NCBI RefSeq assembly: GCF_000003815.2
Contig: NC_049987.1
Location: forward strand, 6,400,083-6,439,646
Source: Branchiostoma floridae
Taxonomy: Eukaryota; Chordata; Leptocardii; Amphioxiformes; Branchiostomatidae
DNA length: 39,564 nucleotides
Direction of reading: 5' to 3'
Part shown: in pieces, positions 1 through 11,300 of the stretch
Layout of the letters: each line of letters starts with the position of its first letter
How positions within the stretch are numbered: the stretch's first letter is position 1
Position numbers and translations under genes: made by a program
Notes under the pieces: generated by a model
Databases searched by the model: none
The model's input: only the letters and a program-made list of their open reading frames with translations
Told to the model about the DNA's origin: nothing

Positions 1-872
1 AAGCCTCCATCAAGGACCTGCAGAGGAGACTGGACGAGGCTGAGGCCATAGCCCTAAAGGGTGGCAAGCGCGCACTGCAAAAGCTAGAAGCCAGGGTAAG
101 AGCACCATGATATGTGAAATATTTCACTATGCAGCCATTCCCCATACAAAAATGTAAAGCTACTCTACTACTGATAGAGAGAACTTTCTCATCAGAATAT
201 TTTAAAACACAGGTGCGTGACCTGGAGTCAGAACTTGACACTGAGCAGAGGCGCCACCAGGAGACCCTGAAGAACCTGAGGAAGAATGAGCGCCGTCTCA
301 AGGAGCTGAGCTTCCAGGCCGACGAGGACCGCAAGAAGGAGGAGCGCATGCAGGAGATGGTCGAGAAGCTGCAACTGAAGATCAAGACTTACAAGAGACA
401 AGTAGAGGAAGCTGTACGTAAACTTCCATTGTCCTACTTGCAAAATGTACTTTTCTTGCCGAAAAGAGAAGTGCAGAAACTGCTCCATTCAATGTAACAA
501 AAACAATCTTAATGCACTAAGGAATAAATACTCTAGGCTATGATTTAGTTCTGATTTGGTGCCATAATATTCATTATCTATCGATTTACAGGAGGAGCAG
601 GCCAACGTCAACCTGGCGAAGTGGCGCAAGACCCAGCACGATCTGGAGGATGCCCAGGAGAGAGCCGAGATGGCCGAGTCCGCCCTGGGCAAGATGCGTG
701 CCCAGCATCGCGCCGCAGTAAGTTGTTCACTTCAGTTCAATAAGTCGATAGAAAGTTAAAAGTAATGATTTGTGATTGAAATACCCGAAATACGAAAAGA
801 CTATGGCTGGCTTTACAATCAAGTGCTTTGTCCTTTTGTAACCATTTTCCATTATTTTTTCAGCACAAGTAG
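1..872 (+). CDS. Muscle myosin heavy chain gene A, 3' end (partial)
   Basis: The last four coding exons of a class II myosin heavy chain gene, encoding the C-terminal coiled-coil rod. Exons: <1-95, 213-413 (67 codons), 592-717 (42 codons) and 864-872, which holds only His-Lys and the TAG stop at 870. Boundaries follow GT/AG sites and match the last four coding exons of the complete gene at 17305-18263. Residues show the heptad pattern of light meromyosin, rich in Glu, Lys, Arg and Leu (for example the segment with [11 protein letters not shown]). Differences from the downstream copies include Leu for Met in IALKGG, Arg for Lys at the end of the first exon (AGG at 93-95), and RAAHK rather than RSAHK at the C-terminus. 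The 5' part lies outside the window. The family is certain; expression is unknown. Confidence 0.95.
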
Positions 873-1466
873 AAGCCCGGACTTCATCAGCTGTACATCA
901 TGGTAAAATAAGAAACAAACTGTACACGGCTTAAAAGGAAAACCCAGTACGACTGTTCCGTGCGATTCGTTCACTATCCCAGCGATGTGCCGCATCTGGG
1001 GGCCCCAACGCACGCACTCGTTTTACTGACACAGCACCTAGAAGGGAGTATCGCTGGGGGAGGTATTGAACTAATCGCTGTTATGTACCATTGTTAGCTT
1101 TATCTACTCGTTCTAGTATGTCGTCTGCGCCTGTGTAACATCTACACGCAAGCTGATCTATTTGTATTAGACAGTTGAATACACAGATCCGCCTGTTTAG
1201 GATTCGTCCATGTAGAATAAAGCTGTCAGATCGATCCTTTGAAAGAATAGGCGGACTTGGGACTGGTGATAGGAAGACCTTTCCACCCAACGCCAACCCA
1301 CTCACTAATAGTGAAATCATTCGGGAAGATAACTGTGTATATGTATGTGTATCTCTTCCGGGACCACTAAGTAGTCTTAGAGATGCGTTTGAGAAATGTA
1401 TGGTTTGTGACGTGTATGGATGCTTCGTTGCATTTGATAATGATTAAACTTCTTTGAACAAAAAAT
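873..1466 (+). other. 3'UTR of gene A
   Basis: Noncoding sequence from the TAG stop to just past an ATTAAA signal at 1443-1448. It shares two strongly conserved blocks with the 3'UTRs of the next two genes: about 963-1078, and about 1331-1460 around the sequence CCACTAAGTAGTCTTAGAGA. The exact cleavage site is inferred from the A-rich stretch and the GT-rich sequence that follows. Confidence 0.75.
1443..1448 (+). terminator. Polyadenylation signal ATTAAA, gene A
   Basis: ATTAAA, the common variant polyadenylation hexamer, at the same position in the conserved 3' block as in the two downstream genes and followed by an A-run and GT-rich sequence. Confidence 0.65.
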
Positions 1467-2355
1467 ACATGTGTCAGATTCATCTTTGTTTCCCACAGTT
1501 ACTTAGTAATACATATGTTGAATAGTAGACGAAGGACAAGTAGCGATGGTTTTGAGCACTATATAAATATTACGCTACCTTAAAAGGAGAAACAGAGATA
1601 GGTTACAGTTTCCGAATTCCGTTAATATCTCCGACTATAGCCAGCCATTGCCTCTGACGACTACGAAAAAAACTATTTTAGAACTCTTAGCCAATCATTT
1701 ATACAAACACAAAGACAGCGTCCCACAAATATCTGCTAGAACACCACGTCGAAGAAGGCAAAGCAAGAAAAAAAGAAGTTGGATAAAAAATTAACAAAAT
1801 TTCCCTTACTCGATAACAACCAAAAGTGCCTCTGCAGAAGTCACGGATGCTACCTACCAGAACCTACACAACGCATGCACCCGGCCGAAACAAGAATACA
1901 TTTATGGAGAAGCTACGCCATCACAGGAGTATGCCGCACAATTAACAATTAACGGTGTAAAATAATATCACTTGAGATTCCACAATGACAACTCTGCATA
2001 CCTTATCAAATAAAAATGAAAGCTTTCCTTTTATGAGACGGTCATTGTTCAAATATAATCATTTTAACCTAGAATATATCATTCTTATAATTCGTAATTG
2101 ATTGAACATTGTCCGGTGATAGATTATGGATATTGTAAGCACTTGCACTAGCACTCAACAAAGCTTATAGTTCAGTTAACGTTGATCAAGTTCCACATTA
2201 TTCAAGACTATAATCACATCAATAACTTTCTACAATCAAACAGGAAACGGGGTTTTATAATACCTACTAAACTAGCGCCTCAACGTTGCAATGTGACCTA
2301 CTCGATCCTCGCATTGGGGTAACACGCTCACATACTGCACCACCAATGTCAAATC

Positions 2356-2410
2356 ATCGATACTGAACTTGAATTTAAGAGACATCAATACTGAACTTGA
2401 ATTTAAGAGA
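2356..2410. repeat. Two-copy direct repeat, 28-bp period
   Basis: The string ATACTGAACTTGAATTTAAG occurs twice 28 bp apart, each copy followed by AGA, giving two nearly identical copies. It is probably a local replication-slippage duplication with no evident function. Confidence 0.8.
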
Positions 2411-2535
2411 AAATCTTACAGCTGAATATTGAACATAGATATGTTCTGGTTTCAGGGAACATACACATATCACAAAATGAATGTACAGGCTGTCTGATCA
2501 CTATTGCTTCGTTACAGTATGTAAGCGGTACATAC

Positions 2536-2596
2536 CTCAACCCTAAAACGTAACATCGCGCCACCGAAGTCTTCATTCCTGTATGCTGATATCAAC
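2536..2596 (-). pseudogene. Antisense exon-like segment, spacer A-B (unrecognised gene)
   Basis: On the minus strand a 61-nt segment is bounded by CTTTCAG (acceptor) and GAG followed by GTATGT (donor). In the open frame (one leading base, then 20 codons) it reads LISAYRNEDFGGAMLRFRVE. The corresponding minus-strand segment of the next spacer (20317-20503) ends with the similar NIYEDTGG...KFE, has the same splice signals, and has the same length modulo 3. This suggests a shared ancestral coding exon. The protein is not recognised. It may be a relic or a live gene; it could also be a chance alignment of conserved noncoding DNA. Confidence 0.3.
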
Positions 2597-2639
2597 CTGA
2601 AAGAAATGAATAAAAAAATAGGCATTCAATAAACATGTC

Positions 2640-2886
2640 CTTCCCGGGCAATGAATGAACGAATCTATCGCAGGATACGGAGATGCTCATCAGCAAATGT
2701 CTTCATGGCTATCACGTTACAACTGGACATTTTCGGACTAGTCGGTATGTCAGCCCCAGCTAGTATTGACGAGCGCATCTGTGACAAGGGTATTACATGT
2801 AACTTGAGTTTCTATATCTTTGAATGCAGCTTGTGAAGATCGCTCTCTAGTTCTGTACACGTCCCTAGCATGTCTCTTTCAACAAC
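2640..2886 (-). pseudogene. Antisense coding-like segment with the IAMKTFADEH motif, spacer A-B
   Basis: The minus strand begins after a CTTTCAG acceptor-like site and encodes a first stretch (VVERDMLGT...) that hits a stop. It reopens in the same frame as ...SPKMSSCNVIAMKTFADEH. The other two spacers encode the matching NPIAMKTYANAH (20577-20727) and NPIAVKTFADDH (near 37500-37540). Conservation at the peptide level in three copies suggests former coding sequence. The in-frame stop means this copy is probably broken or the exon limits are wrong. The family is not recognised. Confidence 0.3.
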
Positions 2887-3365
2887 CTGAAAGCAATACA
2901 TTGACCAGGAAATCAAGGCGTAGCAAAATGAGAGGCGATAATCTTTGTAAGACTGAGACATGACAACAGAGCTTATAGCAGGAGTAATTCATTGGCCAAT
3001 AAGCTACATTCTAGACTTGGCCTTTAGTCTAGAGTAGTCGCTCACTATACTGTTTACCATTGTTTGTCTGTCATTTTGCCACTTCGGGCAAAACTTTATA
3101 ACAATGTTATTGCTGAAGAGGGGACCAACATGGGGGTATTTTGGCAAGAGCGAGGCAGCAGTAATAAACCCTAGTAGAGGTTCTTCTTACGACAGTGATT
3201 TAGATGAAGTAATACTCACCTGCTGTTTGTTTTTTTGTTTCAATAAAACTGTTAACAGGTGTAGCACAGATGTTTCTCGATATGTAGTTGCAAAGTTATT
3301 ATCAAGGTCCATTTTGATACCTTGATAATGGCATCGTAAACTCGGTGTCTATCCTACAGCATAGC

Positions 3366-3552
3366 GACATTATTCTGGGTTGCTGAAGAATTTGACAGCT
3401 AAATTTGGTTCAAGTATGGCATATATGTGTTTCCCGTCAGTCAGATTCAAACGATCGTCACATACCAGCCTCCACCAATCACAACGCGCTTCTCTATTTT
3501 AAGCGGCTGTCTTTGAAGAATTCGAGATGATAGATGATACAGCGATGAAATC
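3366..3552 (-). pseudogene. Antisense coding-like segment with the IEKRVVIGGGW motif, spacer A-B
   Basis: On the minus strand a frame reads SRILQRQPLKIEKRVVIGGG and then W, running into a GTATGT-type donor at 3465-3461. Just beyond it, a second frame reads YAILEPNLAVKFFSNPE before a stop. The B-C spacer has the matching SKILQSHRPEIEKRGVIGGC and a segment with SPNSMPDLDEKFF at the corresponding places. The VIGGGW string superficially recalls the GAS2-domain GGGW, but nothing else supports that. Treated as a degenerate unrecognised gene. Confidence 0.25.
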
Positions 3553-4250
3553 AATTATGACTACTTTCTCATGTAAAAGTAGTTGTATATAGATATGGTT
3601 TTAACTAGACGACGAGAATGCTTTAGAGAGGACCATTTAACTTTTCGTCACTTTTCTACACCATGAGTATGGGGGAAAGATTTATTGAGTTTCAAGTAAA
3701 GCAATATAAGTTAATAGAATTAATTTTGCAAATCTTTATGCCAACGATTAAGATCAACGGAACGATATATAAAACCTACAAATCAAATATAGGAAGTATG
3801 AAAGTAAGTTTGCTATACTACGCGCGCCTGCACCAAACTCGAAAACTATCACTACCCACATCCACATCCAGCAAAGTTGTACATTTACGTCGTATAGGCA
3901 TCTAAAAGCATATATCAATGTATAGATCAGGGATGTGTCAAAACTCGGTACTTACAGTGTCTTTGGGAAGTTGGACATCTTTGCTGAGCAAAGTTGAACT
4001 TGCGATTAGCCGTGACTTTCCTTGATGATACATGAAGGCCAAGTGCAACTGAGCGTCAGACGATGAGCCCGACGAGCTCCGTTTCTATTCCGTGAGGAAC
4101 AAGCGGGAATAGGGGGGCCAAGAATGTGATGTATGTTTCTTGACAGAAAAATGCGATGAATGTTTTTCTAGCCGACTTGTATGTTTTTGTAGGCACCATC
4201 TTCTAAAAGTAGATGCATTTCTGACGACTCGCCTTCTGATGGACCCCTGT

Positions 4251-4256
4251 CAGCTG
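4251..4256. promoter_or_regulatory. Distal CAGCTG E-box upstream of gene B
   Basis: CAGCTG, a sequence favoured by myogenic bHLH factors, lies within GTCAGCTGCAGAAG about 570 bp before the inferred start site. The same string and context recur upstream of genes C (21937) and D (38902), so it is a conserved part of the array spacer. Function is inferred. Confidence 0.45.
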
Positions 4257-4661
4257 CAGAAGCGATTACACTTCCCGCATTACTGCTTAACGAAACTACT
4301 AATGTTTAGAAGTAATACACAAACATTTAGTGTTTACTTCGTGAAGCGGTGAAGAATAAAGATACAGATAGGTCTGACAGTACCAACTTTTAGTTCACTT
4401 TTGTGATCAAGTCATTACAATAAACAGATTTAAACAGCGACCGTTTTATCTATATTTGCCTACTGTGGCTGTATGGAAAACGTCTACGTTCAACTAACCA
4501 AATCATGGACAGTGCTCTGCTCTGACTTTGACATATTAAAATAGTGAATATTTTCTCAGCACTTTCTTGCAATAATTGGGGTATGGGGCAAAGGTCCACT
4601 TCTTTTTCAGTCCTTTAACTGGGTTGCATATAATGCACCTGTTCCCATGCATTATTCTCGG

Positions 4662-4816
4662 ACTAAATCTATACGCCAATGGCAATGGCGTTGTTGCACG
4701 CTCTCGATCAATCAGAGCGCGCGGAATTGAACATGAGCAATGGCCTTGCAGAATGACATGAATGTGATTACTTTGACACTCCACGCCGTTATAAAGGCTC
4801 CAGCCCCTTAGTCTCT
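4662..4816 (+). promoter_or_regulatory. Gene B proximal promoter (CCAAT, TATA)
   Basis: A block of about 130 bp, nearly identical in all three promoters of the window, runs from CTAAATCTATA to the TATA box. It contains CCAAT at 4676-4680, a CAATCAG segment, a TEAD/M-CAT-like GAATGTG at 4760-4766, and TATAAAG at 4790-4796. An initiator-like CTACTTC (4815-4821) places +1 at A4817, 27 nt from the TATA box. A strong TATA-driven promoter fits an abundant muscle gene. The factor sites are pattern matches, not demonstrated. Confidence 0.8.
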
Positions 4817-4840
4817 ACTTCGACAGCTTCTAACCGAAAG
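4817..4840 (+). other. Gene B noncoding exon 1 (24 nt)
   Basis: From the inferred start A4817 to the donor CCGAAAG followed by GTAGAC at 4841. The equivalent segments in genes C and D are also exactly 24 nt when measured the same way. The intron to the start-codon exon is about 0.4 kb. The exact 5' end depends on the predicted initiator. Confidence 0.65.
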
Positions 4841-5167
4841 GTAGACTGCATGCTACCTGTGTGCCTATATTTCGATGGATAGTTTTAGTGTAAATTGAAC
4901 GGACAGCCAAGATATAGTGTAAATTGAGTAACGTTTTTCGGCTTTCGAGAGTAAGAATGATGTCGTGCATGTTGCTTGAATCTCTAGTGACAATGTGATA
5001 TTTTACGCTAGATGTTGCGATCTATACCGTGTTTTGCATGGGAATGAGGTAGGCCTCCCAAGACTGGAGCAGAGCAAGGAGATTCAGGACAGGTCTTCTT
5101 CAAAACCGTTGCTACAAACGAGTGGCTTATTCGTTTGTTTCCTTGTTTGTGTGAAAAGATTGACATG

Positions 5168-5204
5168 TTTCGATTGCAGGGAAAAGATTTTCCTGCAATC
5201 GAAA
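5168..5204. repeat. Inverted repeat (hairpin) just before the gene B start exon
   Basis: Arms TTTCGATTGCAGG (5168-5180) and CCTGCAATCGAAA (5192-5204) are perfect reverse complements, and the loop contains AAAA/TTTT that can extend the stem. It lies about 30 nt before the likely acceptor at 5237, where branchpoint recognition would occur. It is not present at the same place in gene C. Confidence 0.8.
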
Positions 5205-5236
5205 TGTGTTTTTAATTTCTTTTACTATCTTTTCAG

Positions 5237-5347
5237 GGCATAGAGCTGTAGCTCGTCGGACTCATCTTCTGTCTCTCCCGTTCAGCAGCCCAGTCGGCGT
5301 GCCACTCCTTCCTTCTGTGTCTGTAGCCAAGAGGAACCTGAGCCAAG
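5237..5347 (+). other. Gene B 5'UTR part of the start-codon exon
   Basis: The leader precedes the ATG at 5348. The acceptor could be TTTTCAG before 5237 or CTGTAG before 5252. The leader from CTCGTCGGACTCATC to the ATG is nearly identical in gene C (22875-22970). ATG context is AGCCAAGATGC, a purine at -3. Confidence 0.7.
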
Positions 5348-8300
5348 ATGCCGCCCAAATCCGACAAGATTTCCGACGACCCTCGGGTCTACATCTTCGG
5401 TGACACCAAGTTGATGATGGAGCTCCGCTCCGCACCGTACGATCCCAAGAAGAACGTCTGGGCTCCCGATGAAAAAGATGTCTTCATCGCTGTGGAAATC
5501 AAGGAGGAGAAGGGCGATAAGATCACGGTTCAGTTGCCTAAGGGCCAAGTAAGTACATAACCGTATATTTGTCACAATACCTTACCTCTACACTGGTAGA
5601 ATATAAGTGACATGTGACATGTGCTGCGTGATCGGCAAAAGCAACTAGAGAGGTGTGCAAAAGCCACATCTGGATTAAGGCCTGATATTTAACCACACTA
5701 TCAGCAGCTTCATCTGCAAACAAGACAACTGAAAAAGTACCTACATGAGCATTTGACTATTCAAAATAGCTGTGTCAAAGTCAGCGACAAAGGACCAAAG
5801 ACCATTGCACATACCAGAAATTATTCCTGACCATATCATTTTCATTACTTCTGCTGAGGTCCGAATAACTGCTAACCCGACCTGACCCGATACTAAACCG
5901 GGCATTTGACGGCTCGTGCCAATACAACGATTAAGTAACGAATCAATACAAAAGGCCATAGTGAAGGCATTTCAATATATTTTCCTATCATTCTTTCAAG
6001 GCTGGTATTTCGTTTTAATTGACTGTTCTTAAGTCTGATATGATGCGGATAGGAAGTTTGATGTTACATGTATTATATTAAATGCAACTGCACATTAAAG
6101 TCTCAATATTGACGCAAAACAGACCAAATGATCCTCAGGACGACTCACAATAGAAGACAATATTCACCACCACCCTAACTAACCTGCATGCTTTATGACT
6201 TTAATCCACTAAACAGAAATGTTTTGCAGAAGAATGCCTAACCACATCGGACTTTTTATATGTTCTATAGACCAAGGAGTGCAAGAAGGGCTCGCTCGTT
6301 ATGATGAACCCTCCCAAGTTCGTCTGCTGCGAGGACATGGCCAACATGACCTACCTGAACGACGCCTCTGTGCTGGCGACCCTCAGGGACCGTTATGCCA
6401 ATGGCATGATCTACGTAAGTAGTGACAGCAATGCTAGAGGTTTGAGCCATTAAAAGTACAAAACATTTTCTACAAAACAGACAGAAATTTATTTTCAACA
6501 AAAACAATGAAATGAAAAGACAAAAGAGCAATAATCCCACGACACTTGTTGTCGTACAATATCTCTCGCTACACTCGTAAGATCCATTTCAAAAATATCC
6601 TTTAGACATCTTGAACTGACATGCTAAGCGGTGAGGCTGACATCGGTCGACACCCGATAGACAGACGACAGACAGAAAGGACGAAAAGAATTCGGCGGAC
6701 ATTCTATGACAAGAATAACCCCTAGGGCATACCAGTCATGACCTCATGATGCCACCAGACACACAGCCACATCATCAAGTTGGCCAAGCACGTCATAAAA
6801 CATACAAGACAGAAATAGACGTGCTTTTTCTGAGTAACGGATATAAAACAAAACCGAACAGATGAATTGAAAAAGAACATGACCTGGAACGATTTAAGCT
6901 CTAAACATCGAGCAGATTAAAACTGGACTGAGCAGAGCACTTTGGACTAATGCTTGTAGCCTTTCACAGACTACACCTATATATCAGATATTTTGTGAAA
7001 ATGTATATTGAAAGGTAATTAATATGTAGAATGCAATTAGATGTCTCCAGGAACAAAGTCAATTCTGCAGAATTCTGCAGAATTCTGGAACCTGAGCCAG
7101 AATTCTGCAGAATTCTGGGAACCTTAGCCAGAATTCTGTAGAATTCTGGGAACCTGAGCCAGAATTCTGCAGAATTCTGGGAGCCTTAGCCAGAATTCCG
7201 GGAACCTTTGTTCCTGGAGACATCTAATTGCATTCTACATATTAATTACCTTTCAATATACACAAAATATCTGATATATAGGTGTAGTCTGTGAAAGGCT
7301 ACAAGCATTAGTCCAAAGTGCTCTGCTCAGTCCAATTTTAATCTGCTCGATGTTTCTAGTTAATCATACCATTTAAAAGCTTTCACTTGTGGGTTTCATT
7401 CAGTAAGAGTAGTTGTTAGTCATGCGTGTTATTTCCCATACATTGTACCTGATACAATCGATGTGCAATAAACTTGACTATTAGTCGGTCTGTCGTCATG
7501 GAAATTCCAAAAGTGACAAATCGCCTCTTTGATTTTCTCCTCTGGTGTTTGCATCCTTACCGAAACGACAAAATCGAACACGACGTACATGTAAAGCACC
7601 ACACATTATTTGAAATCGTCTAAAAGAAAATATAGTGAAGAAGTAAATACTTTCTTTTGAAGCTGATCTGTACTAATGTGTTAACCTGTTTACCTATCTT
7701 TTGTTGCTGTTCCACTACTATGACAGACCTACTCCGGGTTGTTCTGCGTCGTGATCAACCCCTTCAGGCGCCTCCCCCTCTACACAGAGGAGGTTGTGGG
7801 CATGTACCGTGGCAAGAGGCGTCAAGAGATGCCGCCTCACTTGTTCTCTGTGGCTGACAACGCCTACCAGAACATGCTGATCGGTAAGTGTAACCATATG
7901 GTGTTCTCATAAACAAATCTAAATTCAAATTATATCTACGATCCAGGGCAATGCTCTCTATGCCTTGTATAGGGATTACAAATGTAACAGAAGTTTTCGT
8001 TTTCCTTCGCAGACAAGGTGAACCAGTCTATGTTGATCACGTGAGTACAGCTACTTTTCATTTTCATACCTTATCATATCAAATTTTGTATCATCAGTAC
8101 ATCTGTCAAAATATCGATTCCCATATCTGCTGCGAAGATTCTTGTTGAATTACTACTATTCCAGACTTCGACGGCTATCCATTGACATCAGCATTGATGT
8201 ATTGAAAAGTTGCTAAAGACTATAGACGAAAATGGCCAGAAAGAGCACGGAGCTGTAAGTTCTTAACAGTTCATGTCGCAATAGTAGGAAGCCAAGTACC

Positions 8301-11300
8301 AAATTGAATTATAATTACTTTACTATTTGATCACAGCGGCGAGTCTGGTGCCGGTAAGACTGAGAACACGAAGAAGGTTATCTCCTACTTCGCCCTGGTC
8401 GCTGCCATTGGTGGTCCCAAGAAGGCTGAAGATGAGAAGAAGATCACCCTTGAGGACCAGATCGTGCAGACTAACCCCGTTCTGGAGTCCTTCGGTAACG
8501 CCAAGACCGTCAGGAACAACAACTCCTCCCGTTTCGTAAGAAATGCCATCCTTTTCTTATGCTTTTATCATACTTAAACTTTTCAATTGCCCCCAGGTCT
8601 ATATCAAATTAGGACAAAACATAAGAACTGCAAATGTAACAAAAGTTATATCCTCCAGGGTAAATTCATCAGGATCCACTTCAACACAAAGGGCAAGTTG
8701 GCTGGTGCCGACATCGAGTCTTGTGAGTGTTCATTCAGATATCAATATAGATATTGATAAACTGAGTTTCAAGTCAATCTTTATAACCAATCTTACCCTG
8801 CATTATCTTCTCCCAATGTCGTTGTGTTACATTCTGTACCCGTATTGCTATATCCAGATCTGCTGGAGAAGGTGCGTGTGATTGAGCAGCTGCCTGGTAT
8901 GGAGCGTGGCTACCACATCTTCTATCAGCTGCTGTCAAGTGGCTTGAAAGACGTCACAAGTAAGTGAGCATGTGGCAATACATATCTCAAAAAATAGACT
9001 ATAGGCTATCTTATTGCTTGTCTTTGAGAAGTCGACACAGCTCTTCGTCTACTTTGCCAAAATTTCACTTGAACTTTTCTTCAAATTCTACGTTGCCTGT
9101 GGATAGGATTACCCAACTTAAACAGCGGCAAGGGGTAAGATGAAAGATGATTATAGTTAGTATGAACAATCGCTAAAAAGCAAGATTATTTCTTCACAAC
9201 CAAATGTTTTCTACCAAATGTTTCGGTGGCCGTCTGTTATCTTCCTCAGGGCAATTCTAGCATTGATAAAATGTGAATTGATTGTACCTGGTAATTACAG
9301 AAATGCTCATGGTCAGCGACGATGCTCACCAGTACCGCTTCTTGGAGAAGGGCGAGAAGACCATTAAGAACGTGGACGACAAGGAGGAGATGCAGTTGAC
9401 GGACGAGGCCTTCGACGTCTTGGGCTTCACCCCAGAAGAGAAGGAGAACATCTACAAGCTCACGGGAGGTCTGTGCCACTTCGGTAACATGAAGTTCAAG
9501 GCCAAGCCCAGGGAGGAGCAGGCAGAAATGGACGGCACTGAGGGTGAGTCCGAAGGAATACTTATTGCGGTGTGGACACCTGACTGGCTTTGACTTTCAA
9601 CATTCATCTCTTAACACAAGGGTGCGGCGGCCTTCATATTGGTCCATGGGTAATTTAATGCAGAAAATTGATAATATATCACACGGAAAAGCGCAAGAAT
9701 ATGTGGGAAAATCCCCCTGTATCAACAATGCTACTAATACAAGGGAAGTTGTCAGGTTTGTAGGTGTGTTTGTGTATGTATGTGTGCGCGTGTGTGTATG
9801 CACGCGTGCATGTACATGTGCCTTGTGTGTGTGTGTAAGCCTAATCGTACTTTTAAGTCTTGAATATAGTAGTGCATAGTGAACTCATGGTGATTTGAAT
9901 CTTTTGCAGCCGCCGACAAGTTCTCTTTCCTGTACGGCGTCAACAGCGGTGAGCTGCAGAAAGGTCTGCTCAAGCCCAGGGTAAAGGTCGGCAACGAGTG
10001 GGTGGCAAAGGGCCAGAACTGCAACCAGTGCATCTACGCCGTCGGTGCCCTGGCTAAGGGTGTGTTCGACAGGAACTTCAAGTTCCTGGTCAAGCGTTGT
10101 AACGACACCCTGGACACCAAGATGAAGAGGGAGAACTTCATTGGTGTGCTGGATATTGCCGGATTCGAGATTTTCGACGTAAGTAAACATTCCAATTCGG
10201 GATAATGCACAAAACTGGAAGACGTTTATTTTGAGACGTAACCTCTAAGACGTTACTCTTTATGTCCAGCCCGAAGCGAGAACACTAAAGTTTATTCGAT
10301 AAGTCTTTGTTGATACTTTCACAAATTTGCCCGGCATGACTGTTGGTATCACTCCATTTCCATAGTTCAACAGCTTTGATCAGCTCTGCATCAACTACAC
10401 CAACGAGAAGCTGCAGCAGTTCTTCAACCACCACATGTTCGTGGAAGAGCAGGATGAGTACAAAAGGGAGGGAATCGAATGGGAGACCATTGACTTCGGT
10501 ATGGACTTGGCCAAGACTCTCGCCCTGATCGAGAAGGTACACAATACAAGAAAAAGAGGTTTATACGACTAATCTGGTGCCATAAATCATACTACTAGTA
10601 TAAACGACGGTTGCTTTTTATGGTAACATGAAATTTATCTTGTACCTTTGATTGTCACTGAAGGTAAGTCCCGTTTTCACATGTTGTTCCCCTTGCATCT
10701 AGCCCCTTGGTATCCTGGCCATTTTGGAGGAGCAGACCATGTTCCCCAAGTCCAGTGACAAGACCTTCATCGACAAGTTGAAGGACCAGCACTTGGGCAA
10801 GCACACTAGCTTCCTGAAGCCAAAGAAGCCCAAGATCCCCAAGTACGAGGGTCACTTTGATTTGGCTCACTACGCCGGCAACGTTACATACAACATCTGC
10901 GGCTGGCTGGAGAAGAACAAGGACCCCATGAACGAGACTGTGGTCGGCTGCTTCAAGAAGTCAACCAACGAATTGTTGAAGGAACTGTGGGCAGATTTCA
11001 TGACCGCAGAGGATCAAGGTTAGTACGTCCTTCGTCTATACGAAAAGGTGCCTTTTTGTTTGTAAGTAATTATCATACCCCGTTTAGGAGTTTAACATGG
11101 TCAATATTGACCAACAGAAGCGTTATATATTTCTTTGTCAGGGGAAAGGCGTTTTGTATTATAATCCTGGACCATGTTGATCATCGCACTGTAGCAGTGT
11201 TTGTATTCTGTATCTGTATTTATATAGCCGGTACGGTATAACCACCCTTCGGTGTAAAACACCAGTATTGAATTCGAATATTGATATCCACTTAATGCTC

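Larger units (their letters stand above)
1467..4661. other. Intergenic spacer between genes A and B
   Basis: About 3.2 kb, AT-rich, with no intact plus-strand gene. It holds a 28-bp-period direct duplication (2356-2410), short minus-strand exon-like segments listed separately, and a distal E-box near 4251. From about 2500 onward it aligns in pieces with the other two spacers but is more diverged from them than they are from each other. In 1470-2500 nothing recognisable was seen besides the small duplication. Confidence 0.8.

Noticed and set aside
2651-2836. Short plus-strand open frame in spacer A-B
   Set aside because: No splice or promoter context and no conserved counterpart in the other spacers; the minus strand of the same interval shows the peptide-level conservation.
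3461-3552. GAS2-type domain suggested by VIGGGW
   Set aside because: Only a four-residue resemblance; the surrounding conserved residues expected of that domain are not visible.
7059-7205. CRISPR-like array in the repeat core
   Set aside because: The repeats are palindromic, separated by near-identical linkers rather than unique spacers, enclosed in inverted arms, and lie in an animal intron.
6415-7726. Hidden alternative exon in the unusually long second coding intron of gene B
   Set aside because: The extra length is largely explained by the foldback element at 6903-7355; no exon-like reading frame resembling myosin was found.
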